Of a DNA stretch of 24,066 nt, positions 1 to 9,800 are shown one piece after another. Each line of letters starts with the position of its first letter. Positions within the stretch are counted from its first letter, which is position 1. The notes under the pieces are model-generated. The model worked only from the letters and a program-made list of their open reading frames with translations. It was not told the DNA's origin and made no database searches. The stretch covers positions 1 to 24,066 of IMG/VR virus record IMGVR_UViG_3300011445_000063; one strand, 5' to 3'. The DNA comes from a virus. The position numbers were made by a program, and so were the translations under genes.

Positions 1-1489
1 CCTCCACCTCGGGCGGTGTCCCCCCGGCCGGCGTCGACAGGGTGATGATCGGCGGCTTGGTCCAGAGGGATCCCCCGTTGTCGATTCGGATGCCGCCGAG
101 CTTGCCCTCAAAGCCGGGGCGCGGGTCGAGGAAGGCGGTGGCCGTCGCCCCAGTGCCGGTCGTGTCTCCCGCTGCGGTGTCGCGCGCGATCGTGACCAGC
201 GGCGCCACCGTGTAGCCTTTGCCAGTCTGCGACGGGTGCATGTAGATCTGGCTGACCGCGGAGCGGCGCGCCTGAAAGGTCACGCTGCCGGCATCGGCAA
301 GGTCCATCTTGGTGAGCAGCGGCGCCGGCATCGAGACGGACAGCGTGCCGATGTCGTTGCCCCCGAGATTGGTATGGACGTGGATGTACTGGCCATAGAC
401 CGGGATCGGCCCCTCGTTGGCCGTGAAGATGTGGACCTCGAGGTCGCCCTTGCCTTTCTTGCTGCAGCGCGCCGCCCATTCAAGCGCGTCATGGATCTTC
501 TGCCAGGCTTCGCGATCGTTGACGGTGCCGACCAGCGGGTCGATCTTCAATTTGAGTGGAAGGTTGCCCCCGCCGTTTTCCGTGATCAGCATCGGAATGC
601 GCTGCGCAAAGCAGGCGGCAATCCCGGCTTCCTTGTCCGCCGTCGCGGTGGGACTGCCGAACATGTCGAGGTTGGCGTAAGTCCCGACGATGCGCTTCCA
701 CCGCCGCGCTGACCCGTCGACGATGATCAGGCCGTTGTCGTCGGCGCTGGTCGTGTCGTCGACGTCATGGCGGAACATCCCGCCGCCCTTGTCGGTGCCG
801 AATGTATGTGACTGCACCGTCGCCATCGTGGCCGTGACGGTTTCGATGGTGAGACTGCGCAGCGCGTCGACCGAACTCAGGACGACGATGTTGGGATTGC
901 CCTTCTGCGCCCCGGCCAGCACCGCCTCGAGATACTTGATCAGATCCCACAGGCTATCGAGGTCCGCCATCGACGTGTCGGAAACGACCGGATGGCCGGC
1001 GGTGTCGAAGCCCAGCGCCTTGGTCTTGCGGATGGCAACCGGCGGAATCGGGTTGATGCTTTCGCCTGGTGCGCCGCGCAGCGTGCGCCGGAAGGTATCC
1101 CAGAACTCGCGGTCGATCGCGGTGTGATCGGCATAGGCGCGGTTATGGTCGCGCGCCGGGACGCCGACGCCCTCGGTCCACTGGATGGGTCGCCGGGGCC
1201 GCTCCGCACCAACGATGTCGATCGTCCCCGAGACAGGCAGGAGCGGGTTGACGACGGCATTGGTGATCGGGCGAGGGAGGTTCGCGAGCGGCCCCGACGG
1301 GGAGGACAATGACCACTGGTTGGTCGCCAGCTTGACGCCGTCTTGCCAGACCTCGACCCAGTTGGCGTAGTCGCTTCCGCTGGCCCAGATGGCAAAGCCC
1401 ACCTGCATCGACGCGGTCGACGCCGCGGTCAGCACATAGCGGGTGCGCCGCTCCGCATCGGGGACAGCCGGGATGGGTGCGAGGGCCAT
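1..1489 (-). CDS. Tailspike / tail fibre protein, 3' end beyond window
   Basis: An uninterrupted frame runs from ATG at 1489 off the left edge (496 codons visible, C-terminus missing). The N-terminus (RTRYVLTAAS, then GSDYANWVEVWQDG) looks like a phage tail-attachment domain, followed by a segment with FDTAGHPVVSDTS. Residues about 215-300 (GGGMFRHD, then DNGLIIVDG, RRWKRIVG, TYANLDMFG) match the usual entry into a pectate-lyase-like beta-helix of tailspikes. Near the edge, GKGYTVAPLVTI and GTGATATA resemble small Gly-rich repeats common in phage fibres. It follows the internal virion protein genes, the place of gene 17 in T7. Family knowledge suggests receptor binding and possibly polysaccharide degradation, but no catalytic residues can be assigned because the C-terminal part is absent. 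The ribosome binding site is weak. Tail fibre without enzyme activity is the alternative. Confidence 0.82.
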   Translation of the reverse strand, partial: MALAPIPAVPDAERRTRYVLTAASTASMQVGFAIWASGSDYANWVEVWQDGVKLATNQWSLSSPSGPLANLPRPITNAVVNPLLPVSGTIDIVGAERPRRPIQWTEGVGVPARDHNRAYADHTAIDREFWDTFRRTLRGAPGESINPIPPVAIRKTKALGFDTAGHPVVSDTSMADLDSLWDLIKYLEAVLAGAQKGNPNIVVLSSVDALRSLTIETVTATMATVQSHTFGTDKGGGMFRHDVDDTTSADDNGLIIVDGSARRWKRIVGTYANLDMFGSPTATADKEAGIAACFAQRIPMLITENGGGNLPLKLKIDPLVGTVNDREAWQKIHDALEWAARCSKKGKGDLEVHIFTANEGPIPVYGQYIHVHTNLGGNDIGTLSVSMPAPLLTKMDLADAGSVTFQARRSAVSQIYMHPSQTGKGYTVAPLVTIARDTAAGDTTGTGATATAFLDPRPGFEGKLGGIRIDNGGSLWTKPPIITLSTPAGGTPPEVE

Positions 1490-1504
1490 GGCCTACAGTG
1501 GCAA

Positions 1505-1519
1505 ACCCGCCGGGCGGGT
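1505..1519 (-). other. Short GC-rich hairpin between virion protein and tailspike genes
   Basis: A perfect inverted repeat (ACCCGC, 3-nt loop, GCGGGT) lies just downstream of the conserved motif copy at 1519-1535 and is followed on the minus strand by TTTG. The T-run is too short for a convincing terminator. It may instead be a structured 5' end of the tailspike transcript or chance in GC-rich DNA. Confidence 0.3.
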
Positions 1520-1535
1520 CAACGCACAGGCCTAG
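1519..1535 (-). promoter_or_regulatory. Late motif copy 1, before tailspike gene
   Basis: The minus strand reads CTAGGCCTGTGCGTTGA, matching the four-copy consensus CNAGNCNTGTGCGTTGA. It sits in the 42-nt gap between the large virion protein and the tailspike, overlaps the stop codon (TAG, 1534-1532) of the former, and ends 29 nt before the tailspike ATG. Function is unproven; a phage promoter is the leading guess. Confidence 0.6.
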
Positions 1536-4500
1536 GGCGAGGTCGGCGGCTTCATCGGGATCCCGAACATATGGTTGACCCCCTCCTCGGCCGCTTGAAA
1601 GCCCCGGTTCAGCCACAGCACATTCTGCAGGAAGATGAACCGCCGGGTGGCCGTCGTGTCGTACTGGTCCCAGTTGCCGGTGCCAGCCGACCCGGCGATC
1701 TTGGACAGGCTTTCGATCTTGGCCCATGTCGGGCCGAGCAGCATGTCGGCGGCGGACCGCGAGGCAAACCGCGACGGCGGCTTGTCGGCGCCGATCAGCC
1801 GGTAGACGTCGACGCTGCCGCCGGTCAGCTTGCTGGCGATCGCGTTGCCTTCCTCGGCCCAGCCCAGCGTGTTCGCGCGCGTCATGCCTTCCTTGATCAT
1901 CGTCGCCGGATCGTTCGACGTCTCGCGGCCCGAGATGAAGCCGGCCAGCTTGTAGGACGCCATGCCGAGCATCACGGAAAACACCACGCCCTGCAGCACG
2001 TTGGTATCGCGCCGCTGCAGGTTGCCGAGGATCAGGCGTTCGTTCGACGACTGCGTGAAAGACTTGAACTGCCCCAGCACACTCAGCGTCTGGTGCGACA
2101 TCCAGAACGACTTCTCCTGACCCGGCGTCACCACCGCGATATCGACCTCGCGGTTGACAGCTGCGGAAAACATTTCGGCGAGATGCTGATCCTGCCACGT
2201 CCCGGTATTCGGCAGCAGCACGCCGTCGATCTTCTCGATGCCGCCGCCCTTGCGCGTGTATTCGCCGTAGATCCTCGTCGCCATCTCCTGCGAGATGTTC
2301 GAGGCGGCCAGGTTCGTGAGCTGCTTCTTGGTCGCGGTCCCCTTGGCCACCGCCTCGGACGCGCGCAGAATCTCGTTCATCACGACATGCGCGGCGATCT
2401 GCTTGAAGGCGTCGGTCTGCGGTGCGAGCAGGTTGCCGATGAAGAACTTGTCGTTGCCCCATGTCAGCGCGCGTTCGAACCGCGACTGCGGCGCGGCCCC
2501 GTCCATGACGTCATCCATCGTGTGCTGGCGCGCGTTGATCACCGTCTCCACGCCGATGCCCATGGCCCGCATCTGACGCTTGAACTCGGCACCGGCATTG
2601 GTGTTGCGCAGGATCTGCGAGAGGTACGGCCCCCAGCCATCCCGGATCACGTTCTTGAACCCGTGCAGCATCACGATGCCGGCCATGTCCGCCAGCGAGC
2701 CGACCGCCGCCATGCCCATCGAGGTCAGGTTGTTGATCTGCTTGGCGGCGCGCGCTGCCCGCGCGACGTTGCGCAATTCCGGCGACCAGCCATAGACGCC
2801 GCGGATCCGGTCGCGCACGCCGGCCACCACCGTAATCACCATGTCCTCTTCGTCGGCCAGTTTCTTGATCATCGCCCCCTTCTTGCTGTCGGGGATCTTC
2901 TTGTCCTGCTCCACCTCGCGCACCAGGCGGGTGTAGTCCTCCGATATCTGCTTGAGCGGCATGGACATGCGGACATCGCCGAACCGCTCGACCAGCATCG
3001 TGTCGGGCACGAAGGTGCGCAGATGCACACTCATCACCTTCTCGAGGTCATTCTCGATCCACTCCTTCGCCTCGGCATTCGAGACGTTCAGTTGCCGGTG
3101 GGCGAGGCCCCCGCGCGGCGGCTCGCTTGAGCTGCCCGGCTTCCAGCCCACGTCGGGCCGCGCATTCGCGAGGTCGTAGGGCAGGCGGCCGTCCGGCGTG
3201 CCAAGGATCCGCTTCATGGTTTCGGCGGCGATGCTGCGCAGTTCCTCGTCGCTCTTGTCGTATGTGCGTTCGTCCACGATCTTGCGCACCGCGGAGTCGA
3301 CTGCCTCGTCGGCGCTGGTCAGGCGCGCCTGCTTGGCCCGCTGCTCGGGCGTCCGCTCGGCCTCGGCCTTCTCGCGCGCCTTCAGCCGGGCCTGCGCCTC
3401 GACCGTGGTATTGCCCTCGTACCGCCCGATGTCCTCCTCCATCTTGAGGCGCAGATCGTCCTTGTGCTTCTGCGTGATCTGCAGGTAGTCGAGGACCAGG
3501 TCGCGCTTTCGCTCCTTCGCACTGAGCCGCTCGTCGAGGACACCGAGCCGTCCGAGGTTGGCGCGTTCGCCATACCGCGCCTCGCCCGCCCGGATCTGGG
3601 TCGCACGCACCTGCGTGCCCATCCGGTCGCGCGACGACATCGCGTCCTGGATGACCTGGCGCACCTTGGTCATGCTGCCGCGCAGATCGGCGATCGCGCC
3701 CTCGGCCTCCTCGATCCGCACACTCGGCGGGATCGGCCCCTGCGCCGCTTCAATCTCCGCAGCGATCCGGTCGAGGTCGTTCAGCGTCACGTTGCCGGGC
3801 AGCTCGTCGCGCAGCAGCCGGGCCACGTCGCGCGTCGTCTTGATCTGATCGATGATGCCTGCGCGGGTGAACACCTCCTCGAGGCCGAGGGCAACCTGGC
3901 CCGCGTCGATCTTCTCCAGCGTCTCGGGTGTCTGCGAGGCGATCCACCAGGCGGGTTCCTGCCCGCGCATCGAGTCCCGGATCCATTCGACAATCTCATC
4001 GCGGCCAGGCTGGCCCCCGCCGGGCGTCCCCTCGGCACCCGGTGTGCGCGCCTCGCGAAACTCATTGGCGATGATCTTGCCCATCTCGTCGAAGGCTTCG
4101 CCGCCCTCGTTGTTGAGCAGACCCTTCACACCCTTGGCGTTGGGCTTGCCGCCCAGCACCGACATCAGTTCGCCGCCGTCATCCTTGAGGCCGCCCTTCT
4201 TGATCAGCCATTTGATGAACGACGGCATCTCGGGCAGCTTGCGGCGGCCGGTGATCACCTCGGCTGCGATGCGCGTCGGGCCGGTGAGGATGCCGCCCAG
4301 TTCGTCCTCGTCGAGCTGGCGCAACTGCGCCTCGGTCATCGGCTTGTCGAGCTTGCGCAGTTCGCGGACGTCGGCTTCCATCTCGTCGAGCCGCGTCAGC
4401 AGATCCGGGTCCGTCAGCTCCTCGCGCATCGACGCGATAAATTCTTCGGTGTCGGAAATCTCCTCGCGGATCGAGGCCGCCCGCTCCTCCAGCGTGCCGG

Positions 4501-6889
4501 CGCGCTTGTCGATCCGCCGCACCTCCATCGCCCGCTCGTCCATCCGCGAGGAGATGTCGCTGATGCCCGCGTGGATCCGCTCGAGCCGAGCCTCCAGTTT
4601 CTTTTCCTGCTGCGCCCACGATCGGTACTGCGCGTTGCTGATCGTCAGCGACCGCTGAATCTCGAACTTCTTCGCCTGCTCGGCCTTGTAGATCTTCTGC
4701 AGCCACGCGATGAACTTGCCCTGGTTCTGGCGGATCAGTGTCGTGTTCCACAGATGCGGGAAATACCATTCCTTCTCGAATTGCTCGGCGCGCTTGAAGC
4801 CCATCCCCTCGGCCTTCTCGGCGCGCGCGGCCCACTTCTCGAACATCGCGTTGGCAAACTTCGCCACGTCGGTGACTTCCTTGACCGCGTGGACACCGCC
4901 CTCGACCATCGCCGCCTGACCCGCGGCTTCCCTGAACTCGGAGAGGCTCATGACGTCGGGCGGCACCGAGCCGGTGAGGCGCTGCCATTGATCGCGCGCC
5001 CCCGGCGTCAGCACGCGCCGGCCGAACCGGTACTGCGAATAGGCGTCCATCATCTTGTCGGACAGCGCGACCCGCTGGCTGTTCAGCTCCATGTGCATCA
5101 GCCGGTCGATCGCGGCGACGTCGGAGGTGGTGATGTTGTTCTGGTTGTCGCGGAACAGGTACGGCATCTCCGCGAGGCTCGCCATGATGCGCCGCCCGAT
5201 CACCGAGGTGGCCTGCATGACATTGCGGATCGGCGAGCCGAGGAAGCCGAGCGGGATCTTCTCGAACCCCAGCGCACCGGCCAGCTCGAGGGTGCGGGTG
5301 TCGGTGGCTGCCGCACCGCCAGCCGCCGCCGTGCCGGTGCCGGTGGTTGGCGCGACCGGCGCTGCCTCGGCCCCGCGGCGCTTCGTCTCCGCGATGATTT
5401 CGTCGGCATGCTTCGCGGCGAAGGCGGCCGCCTCGGGATTGTCCCAGATCTTGCCGGCGAGGTAGTCGTCGACGAACTTCGCGACCGTCAGCGGCACCGC
5501 CGGCGGCACCTCCGCGGCAGGCAGCGCCTGCGCACCGGGCACCTCGGCTGCAGCCGCTGGGGTGACGGGGCCAAGCCGGGGAGCTTCTGGTGCGCCAAGG
5601 GTTGGCACCGCTTCCGCACCAGGCACCGCTGCACCGGGGATGGTGGGCGGGGCCGCTGCAGCAGCAGGTGCCTCGACCGGCGGCAGAGCTTCAGCACCGG
5701 GCGCGACGGCTGCACCGGGGACGGCGCCCGGTGCGACGGGCGTTGCACCGGGGGGGACCGCCTCACCAGGCACAGCCGCCGCGCCGGGCACTGGCGGCTC
5801 GATCAGGGCACCGGGCACGGCCGCCGCACCAGGGGCGACTGGCACGGCGGCGGCACCGGGAACGGCACCAGGAGCGGGGGCTACCGGCACCGGCTCGGTC
5901 GCAGTGGCGGCATTCCGGCGCGCAACCTCGGCCGCGATCGCGTCGGCGTTCTTTGTGGCAAACGCTATATGCGCGGGACTGTCGAGGCTGCGGCCCGCCT
6001 GATAGTTGTCGACGTAGTCCGCCACGCTGCTGGGCGGCGGAACGGCCTGCGCAGCCGCACCCGCCCCCTTGGCATTCTCGGCCGCGATGATGGCATCGGC
6101 CTTCGCGTACCGCTCGGCGTGTTCCTTCCGCCCGATCGTGCCGGCGTGCAGATCGATGTCGGCGCGGTACTTGTCGAGGCCCGCCGCCATGATCGCGGTC
6201 TGGCCGCGCGACATCAACGCAGCCGCGCCCATACCGAGGATTCCCGACAGCAAGGTGCCGCTCGCGATCGACAGCGCAGAGTCCTCCCAAGTGCGGGTTT
6301 CCTGGGTGGACTGCAGGATGCCTTCAGCCGTGCCGGTCTGGAACGCGCCCATCCCGCCGACTGACGCCGCCGACTTCATGATCGAATAGCCGCCCTTCAC
6401 CGAGCGGTAGATCTGGCCACCGGGCAGCGCGATCGTCGGATCCCCGAGGATGGCACCGGCAAACCGCGCCACCGTCCCGTGCCAGCCCGCAGCTGCAAGC
6501 GACTCGTCCTGCGAAAGCTCCTCGGAGATGCGCTGCGCGATCGCGCGTGTTTCCTGCGGTGACCGCGAGCCGTAGAAATTCGAGGCGTAGTATTGCTGGA
6601 AGACGCTGTCCTTGTAGAGCGGGTCTTCCGCAGGAGTGTAGCCCTCGACTTCCGGGTACTGCTCGCGCCACAGTTTCTGGGCCGCCCCGACCAGCCAGCT
6701 TTCGCGCTGGAAGCCCAAGCCAATGGATTCAGCGAACGTCGGGATCGGGACATATTTCGGCGCACCGAGCGGCGCATTGGGATCGCCCCAGTCGTAGCGT
6801 TTCGGCTGCAATTGCGGCGGGCGCTGCAACAGGCCCGTCTCATAACCCAGGCCCCGGTCCTCGTCCTCCTCGGGTTCAATGAACGGCAT
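1532..6889 (-). CDS. Giant internal virion (DNA ejection) protein, gp16-position, 1785 aa
   Basis: Very large structural protein in the last core-protein slot before the tailspike, as T7 gp16 is (gp16 is about 1318 aa). The ATG overlaps the previous stop as TGATG. Visible parts: hydrophobic Gly/Ala-rich segment near residues 209-228; two related 41-residue modules (288-328 and 468-508) separated by a Pro/Ala/Gly linker (about 332-466); coiled-coil-like charged stretches near 765-855 and 1065-1150; a segment at about 885-945 (PSFIKWLIKKGGL, then GLLNNEGG) that resembles modules in large phage polyvalent proteins; another hydrophobic stretch near VVFSVMLGMASYKLAGF; and a C-terminal part (RRFIFLQNVLWLNRGFQ, then GVNHMFGIP) that recalls other podoviral internal proteins. 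Likely role by position and build: ejected with DNA to form the cell-envelope conduit. No enzymatic domain recognised; exact family is uncertain. Confidence 0.85.
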   Translation of the reverse strand: MPFIEPEEDEDRGLGYETGLLQRPPQLQPKRYDWGDPNAPLGAPKYVPIPTFAESIGLGFQRESWLVGAAQKLWREQYPEVEGYTPAEDPLYKDSVFQQYYASNFYGSRSPQETRAIAQRISEELSQDESLAAAGWHGTVARFAGAILGDPTIALPGGQIYRSVKGGYSIMKSAASVGGMGAFQTGTAEGILQSTQETRTWEDSALSIASGTLLSGILGMGAAALMSRGQTAIMAAGLDKYRADIDLHAGTIGRKEHAERYAKADAIIAAENAKGAGAAAQAVPPPSSVADYVDNYQAGRSLDSPAHIAFATKNADAIAAEVARRNAATATEPVPVAPAPGAVPGAAAVPVAPGAAAVPGALIEPPVPGAAAVPGEAVPPGATPVAPGAVPGAAVAPGAEALPPVEAPAAAAAPPTIPGAAVPGAEAVPTLGAPEAPRLGPVTPAAAAEVPGAQALPAAEVPPAVPLTVAKFVDDYLAGKIWDNPEAAAFAAKHADEIIAETKRRGAEAAPVAPTTGTGTAAAGGAAATDTRTLELAGALGFEKIPLGFLGSPIRNVMQATSVIGRRIMASLAEMPYLFRDNQNNITTSDVAAIDRLMHMELNSQRVALSDKMMDAYSQYRFGRRVLTPGARDQWQRLTGSVPPDVMSLSEFREAAGQAAMVEGGVHAVKEVTDVAKFANAMFEKWAARAEKAEGMGFKRAEQFEKEWYFPHLWNTTLIRQNQGKFIAWLQKIYKAEQAKKFEIQRSLTISNAQYRSWAQQEKKLEARLERIHAGISDISSRMDERAMEVRRIDKRAGTLEERAASIREEISDTEEFIASMREELTDPDLLTRLDEMEADVRELRKLDKPMTEAQLRQLDEDELGGILTGPTRIAAEVITGRRKLPEMPSFIKWLIKKGGLKDDGGELMSVLGGKPNAKGVKGLLNNEGGEAFDEMGKIIANEFREARTPGAEGTPGGGQPGRDEIVEWIRDSMRGQEPAWWIASQTPETLEKIDAGQVALGLEEVFTRAGIIDQIKTTRDVARLLRDELPGNVTLNDLDRIAAEIEAAQGPIPPSVRIEEAEGAIADLRGSMTKVRQVIQDAMSSRDRMGTQVRATQIRAGEARYGERANLGRLGVLDERLSAKERKRDLVLDYLQITQKHKDDLRLKMEEDIGRYEGNTTVEAQARLKAREKAEAERTPEQRAKQARLTSADEAVDSAVRKIVDERTYDKSDEELRSIAAETMKRILGTPDGRLPYDLANARPDVGWKPGSSSEPPRGGLAHRQLNVSNAEAKEWIENDLEKVMSVHLRTFVPDTMLVERFGDVRMSMPLKQISEDYTRLVREVEQDKKIPDSKKGAMIKKLADEEDMVITVVAGVRDRIRGVYGWSPELRNVARAARAAKQINNLTSMGMAAVGSLADMAGIVMLHGFKNVIRDGWGPYLSQILRNTNAGAEFKRQMRAMGIGVETVINARQHTMDDVMDGAAPQSRFERALTWGNDKFFIGNLLAPQTDAFKQIAAHVVMNEILRASEAVAKGTATKKQLTNLAASNISQEMATRIYGEYTRKGGGIEKIDGVLLPNTGTWQDQHLAEMFSAAVNREVDIAVVTPGQEKSFWMSHQTLSVLGQFKSFTQSSNERLILGNLQRRDTNVLQGVVFSVMLGMASYKLAGFISGRETSNDPATMIKEGMTRANTLGWAEEGNAIASKLTGGSVDVYRLIGADKPPSRFASRSAADMLLGPTWAKIESLSKIAGSAGTGNWDQYDTTATRRFIFLQNVLWLNRGFQAAEEGVNHMFGIPMKPPTSP
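5366..5488 (-). repeat. Protein module repeat, copy 2 (residues 468-508)
   Basis: Encodes TVAKFVDDYLAG to TKRRGAE in the 1785-aa virion protein. It aligns without gaps to the module encoded at 5906-6028, with 21 of 41 residues identical by my count. The two copies flank a Pro/Ala-rich linker, so an ancient internal duplication with linker expansion between the copies is likely. Confidence 0.75.
5492..5896 (-). repeat. Pro/Ala/Gly-rich low-complexity linker (residues 332-466)
   Basis: About 135 residues composed largely of imperfect PGAAAVPGA-type units inside the 1785-aa virion protein. At DNA level this gives repeated GC-rich blocks (GCACCGGG and variants) which also keep the other frames open. 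Probably an unstructured linker that helps the protein thread out of the virion; it may vary in length between relatives. Confidence 0.75.
5906..6028 (-). repeat. Protein module repeat, copy 1 (residues 288-328)
   Basis: Encodes SVADYVDNYQAG to VARRNAA, the first copy of the 41-residue module of the giant virion protein. Conserved positions include V-A-x-x-V-D-x-Y-x-A-G, D-x-P, A-F-A-x-K-x-A-D and the final R-R. I do not recognise a named domain. Confidence 0.75.
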
Positions 6890-9800
6890 CAGTCTTTCTT
6901 CTTCCTGCCGCCGGTCGCCCGGCTCCCACCCGAGGTGAGCAATTGCCCTGCTGCGCCCAGCCCCCGCACCACGGCGCCAGCCGCCGCCTCGCCGGCACGC
7001 TGCAGCGGCGGCCCGAGGCGTTCGCCCACACGCCCGCCCGCCTCGACGAACGGCTTGCCAAATTCGTCGTACAGCGCACCCCGGTCCTGGGCGCGCAGTT
7101 CGTCAATGTTCGCGTCCGGTCCAAGGCTCGGTGACACCACCGGGCCGGACCCCGGCATCATTGGATTCTCGATCAACGGTGGCGGCACGCGCATTGGCTG
7201 CGGAGCCGCCGCCGCCTGACCCCGGATGATTCCCAGCCTCTCCTCTTCCGCCGCGGCCTTCTTCGGCAGCGTGGGATCGGCCCAGAACCGCGTCCCGCGG
7301 ATGGCGTCATACTTGGGCGGGCTGGTGCGGTCGTCCCGCACGATGACGAGGTAAGTCGGCGGGTGGTTATAATCCGGGTTGGGTTCCTGGATGCCTTCGG
7401 CGTTGGGCACCGTTTTTCTAGTGTCAGGATCCCTGGTTGGATTGTAGCTCCCGGCCTCAGACTCGGTGCGCTTGTCCGGCACCAGGGCCACGGTGTAGTT
7501 GGCCGCCGGCGATGTTCCCATCGGATCCCCAGTGAAATCACCAAGGGGAACGCCCATCTTTTTCGCGGTGAAATCGAGCAGCTCGGCGCGAATGTAGCCA
7601 TGCCCGCCGGCGACCGGCGGGTAATACTTCTCCGGCGCGTGCTTCATCAGTTGGTTGTTGTTCGTCGGCGAAGGCATCCAGATCTTGCCTTCCTTCAGCA
7701 GCTTGATCGCCGACTCCTTCGCCTTCTTCGCGTCTCCATTGTTGGCGGCGAACTGGATCGAATAGGCGTGGGCATAGTCGACCGCCAGCGCCCGCGCGAC
7801 ATTCGGGTCACTCGGCACCTGCGGCGCATTGCGGGTGATCCCCTCGACGAGGGAGGGAAGGAAACCACTGGCCCCGAACTGCTCGGCGATCTTGTCCGGC
7901 GTTTCCTTGTAGGCGTCCTCCAGCCCCTTCCTCTCGAGGTATTCGCGCCGCTTGGTCTGCGCGGGATCCTCGTTCTGCTTCTGCTTGATCCAGTCGGCGT
8001 AACCCTTCTCGTCGTAGAAGCTCGCGGTCGTGCGCCAGGTCGACAGCGTGTGCGCGTTGTCCTCGCCGAGCAGCTTCATGGTTTCGGCCGGCAGGCGCGT
8101 ATAGAGGGCGTCGAGTCCGCTCATTACCGCCTGGTGCTTGGCGGGATCGGTCGTCGACATCAGGCTGCGCAGCGTCTGCGCGATCACCGGATTGTGGATG
8201 GTCGCGTTGAGCATCTCATCGGTCTGCTTGCCGAGGTTCTGAAACTGCGCGGTGATCTGCTTAGGGGACGCCTTCGACGCCCAGTTGGCGAAGGCGTTGG
8301 CCTCATGCGGCTCGAGGATGGAGAAGGCCCCCATGTCCTGGTCCTGGCGGATCACAGCCTGGCGGGCGATCTTCTCGTCCGTCACACGCGCGGTCTGCGC
8401 CGGGTCGTCCCAATTGATCGGCTCGATCTTCGGGCCTTTGTTCCAAACGCGATCGGCCTTGTAGGGGTTGTCCTTGTAACCGTCCGTGATCGCCTTGTCG
8501 GTCGCCTTGAAGATCCGGTCCATCTTCTCGAGGAATGCGCGTCGGTCGTTGTCGCGTTCAGCGGCCATGTCCTGCCGGACCTGGGCCTGCATCTGCGACC
8601 GCTCGGCCGGCGTGCCGTCGGAAAACTTCTCGCCGTATTCCACGCCGGCGATGATGTGTTCCGCCTCTTCGCGCTGCTTCGGATCGCCGACCGCGTTGAC
8701 CAGTTCGCGCAGGCCCTCGATCCGCGAGCGATCGGGAAGCTCCTCGGCCTGGATTGACGACCGCAGGCTGGTCATCATGCCGTTGAGGTCGTCCTTCAAT
8801 TGCAGCTCGGCGTCCCGCATCCGCCGGATGCCTAGCCGCGTCGTCGTCAGGTCCGTCGTGCCGGGCGCAGCAACCGGTGCGGCAACACCGCCTTCGACTG
8901 CGACCTCACCGCCACCTCCACCCGCACCACCAGCAGGAACATCAGCCGGCACGCCCTCGGGAAAGCGCCCGCCGTAGCCGCCGCCGCCCGCGCCGCGCGT
9001 CGGCAGGCCAGCCGCACCGACCGCGGGTGCCGCACCGCCACCGCCTGGGCCGCGGCCGGCGGCCCCGCCGCCCCCGGCGCCCTTCCGCTCGGCCCACGCG
9101 ATCAGGTGCGCCGCCGTCGGGTTCGCGTCGAAGATCGTTGTGTTGGCGGCGTATCCCTTCGCGCTGACGAAGGTCCGCGACGGCGTCTGCGGCGGCGAAT
9201 TGTAGAGGGCCACCGCACCAAGGCCGGGGGTCTTGCTGCTGCCGCCGGCCCCGAGAAAGTGCGCGGCATAGATCGTCGCCGGCGTGATCGGGATGCCATA
9301 GCGCGACAGGGTCGCGGCGCTGTTGTCCGCGTATTTGAAGGCCATGAACTCTTGCAGGGCCAGCGCCTGGTCTTCCGACCAGCCGGGATGCGGGTTGCGC
9401 AGCGCGAGGACTTGCGCCTCGGTGCGGCCCTGCATCAGGTCCGGCCGGTATTTCTCGATCATGTACATCCAGGTGCTGGGGACGAATTGATAGATGCCGC
9501 CCTTGAACTTCCCGATGTGCCAGCGCCCGCCGCTTTCCGCCGTCAGCACCGGCCCGCGGATCCACTCGCGCGGAACGATGGTCTGGCCGGGGATGAAATC
9601 CTTGGCCTCGATGCGGGTGATGACCCCACCGGGTGCCGCAGCAGGCGCCGCAGCCGGCGCCGCGCCAGCCGTTGGAGCTGGTGCCGTGCCGGGAGCCGCG
9701 GGCGCGGCTGGAGTGCCACCGGGGGCACCGCCCTGCCTGAGGACTTCCTCGGTCTGCGGATCGCTGCCGGGCGGTGCCGCGGGCGGCATGGTTGGAGTCG

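Noticed and set aside
940-2462. Minus-strand frames at 940-1395 and 1143-2462
   Set aside because: Out of frame with the tailspike and the giant virion protein, both of which have recognisable sequence; low-complexity shadows.
2528-2538. Possible reverse-oriented motif (GCGCGTTGATC on the plus strand)
   Set aside because: Matches only part of the core, wrong orientation, inside coding sequence; a chance match.
5492-5896. Repetitive GC-rich block as a CRISPR-like or satellite array
   Set aside because: The units are irregular and in frame, encoding a Pro/Ala linker; there are no regular spacers.
6214-6223. Possible fifth motif copy (TCAACGCAGC on the plus strand)
   Set aside because: Only 8 of the 10 core bases match, the flanking invariant positions fail, and it lies deep inside a gene with no start nearby.
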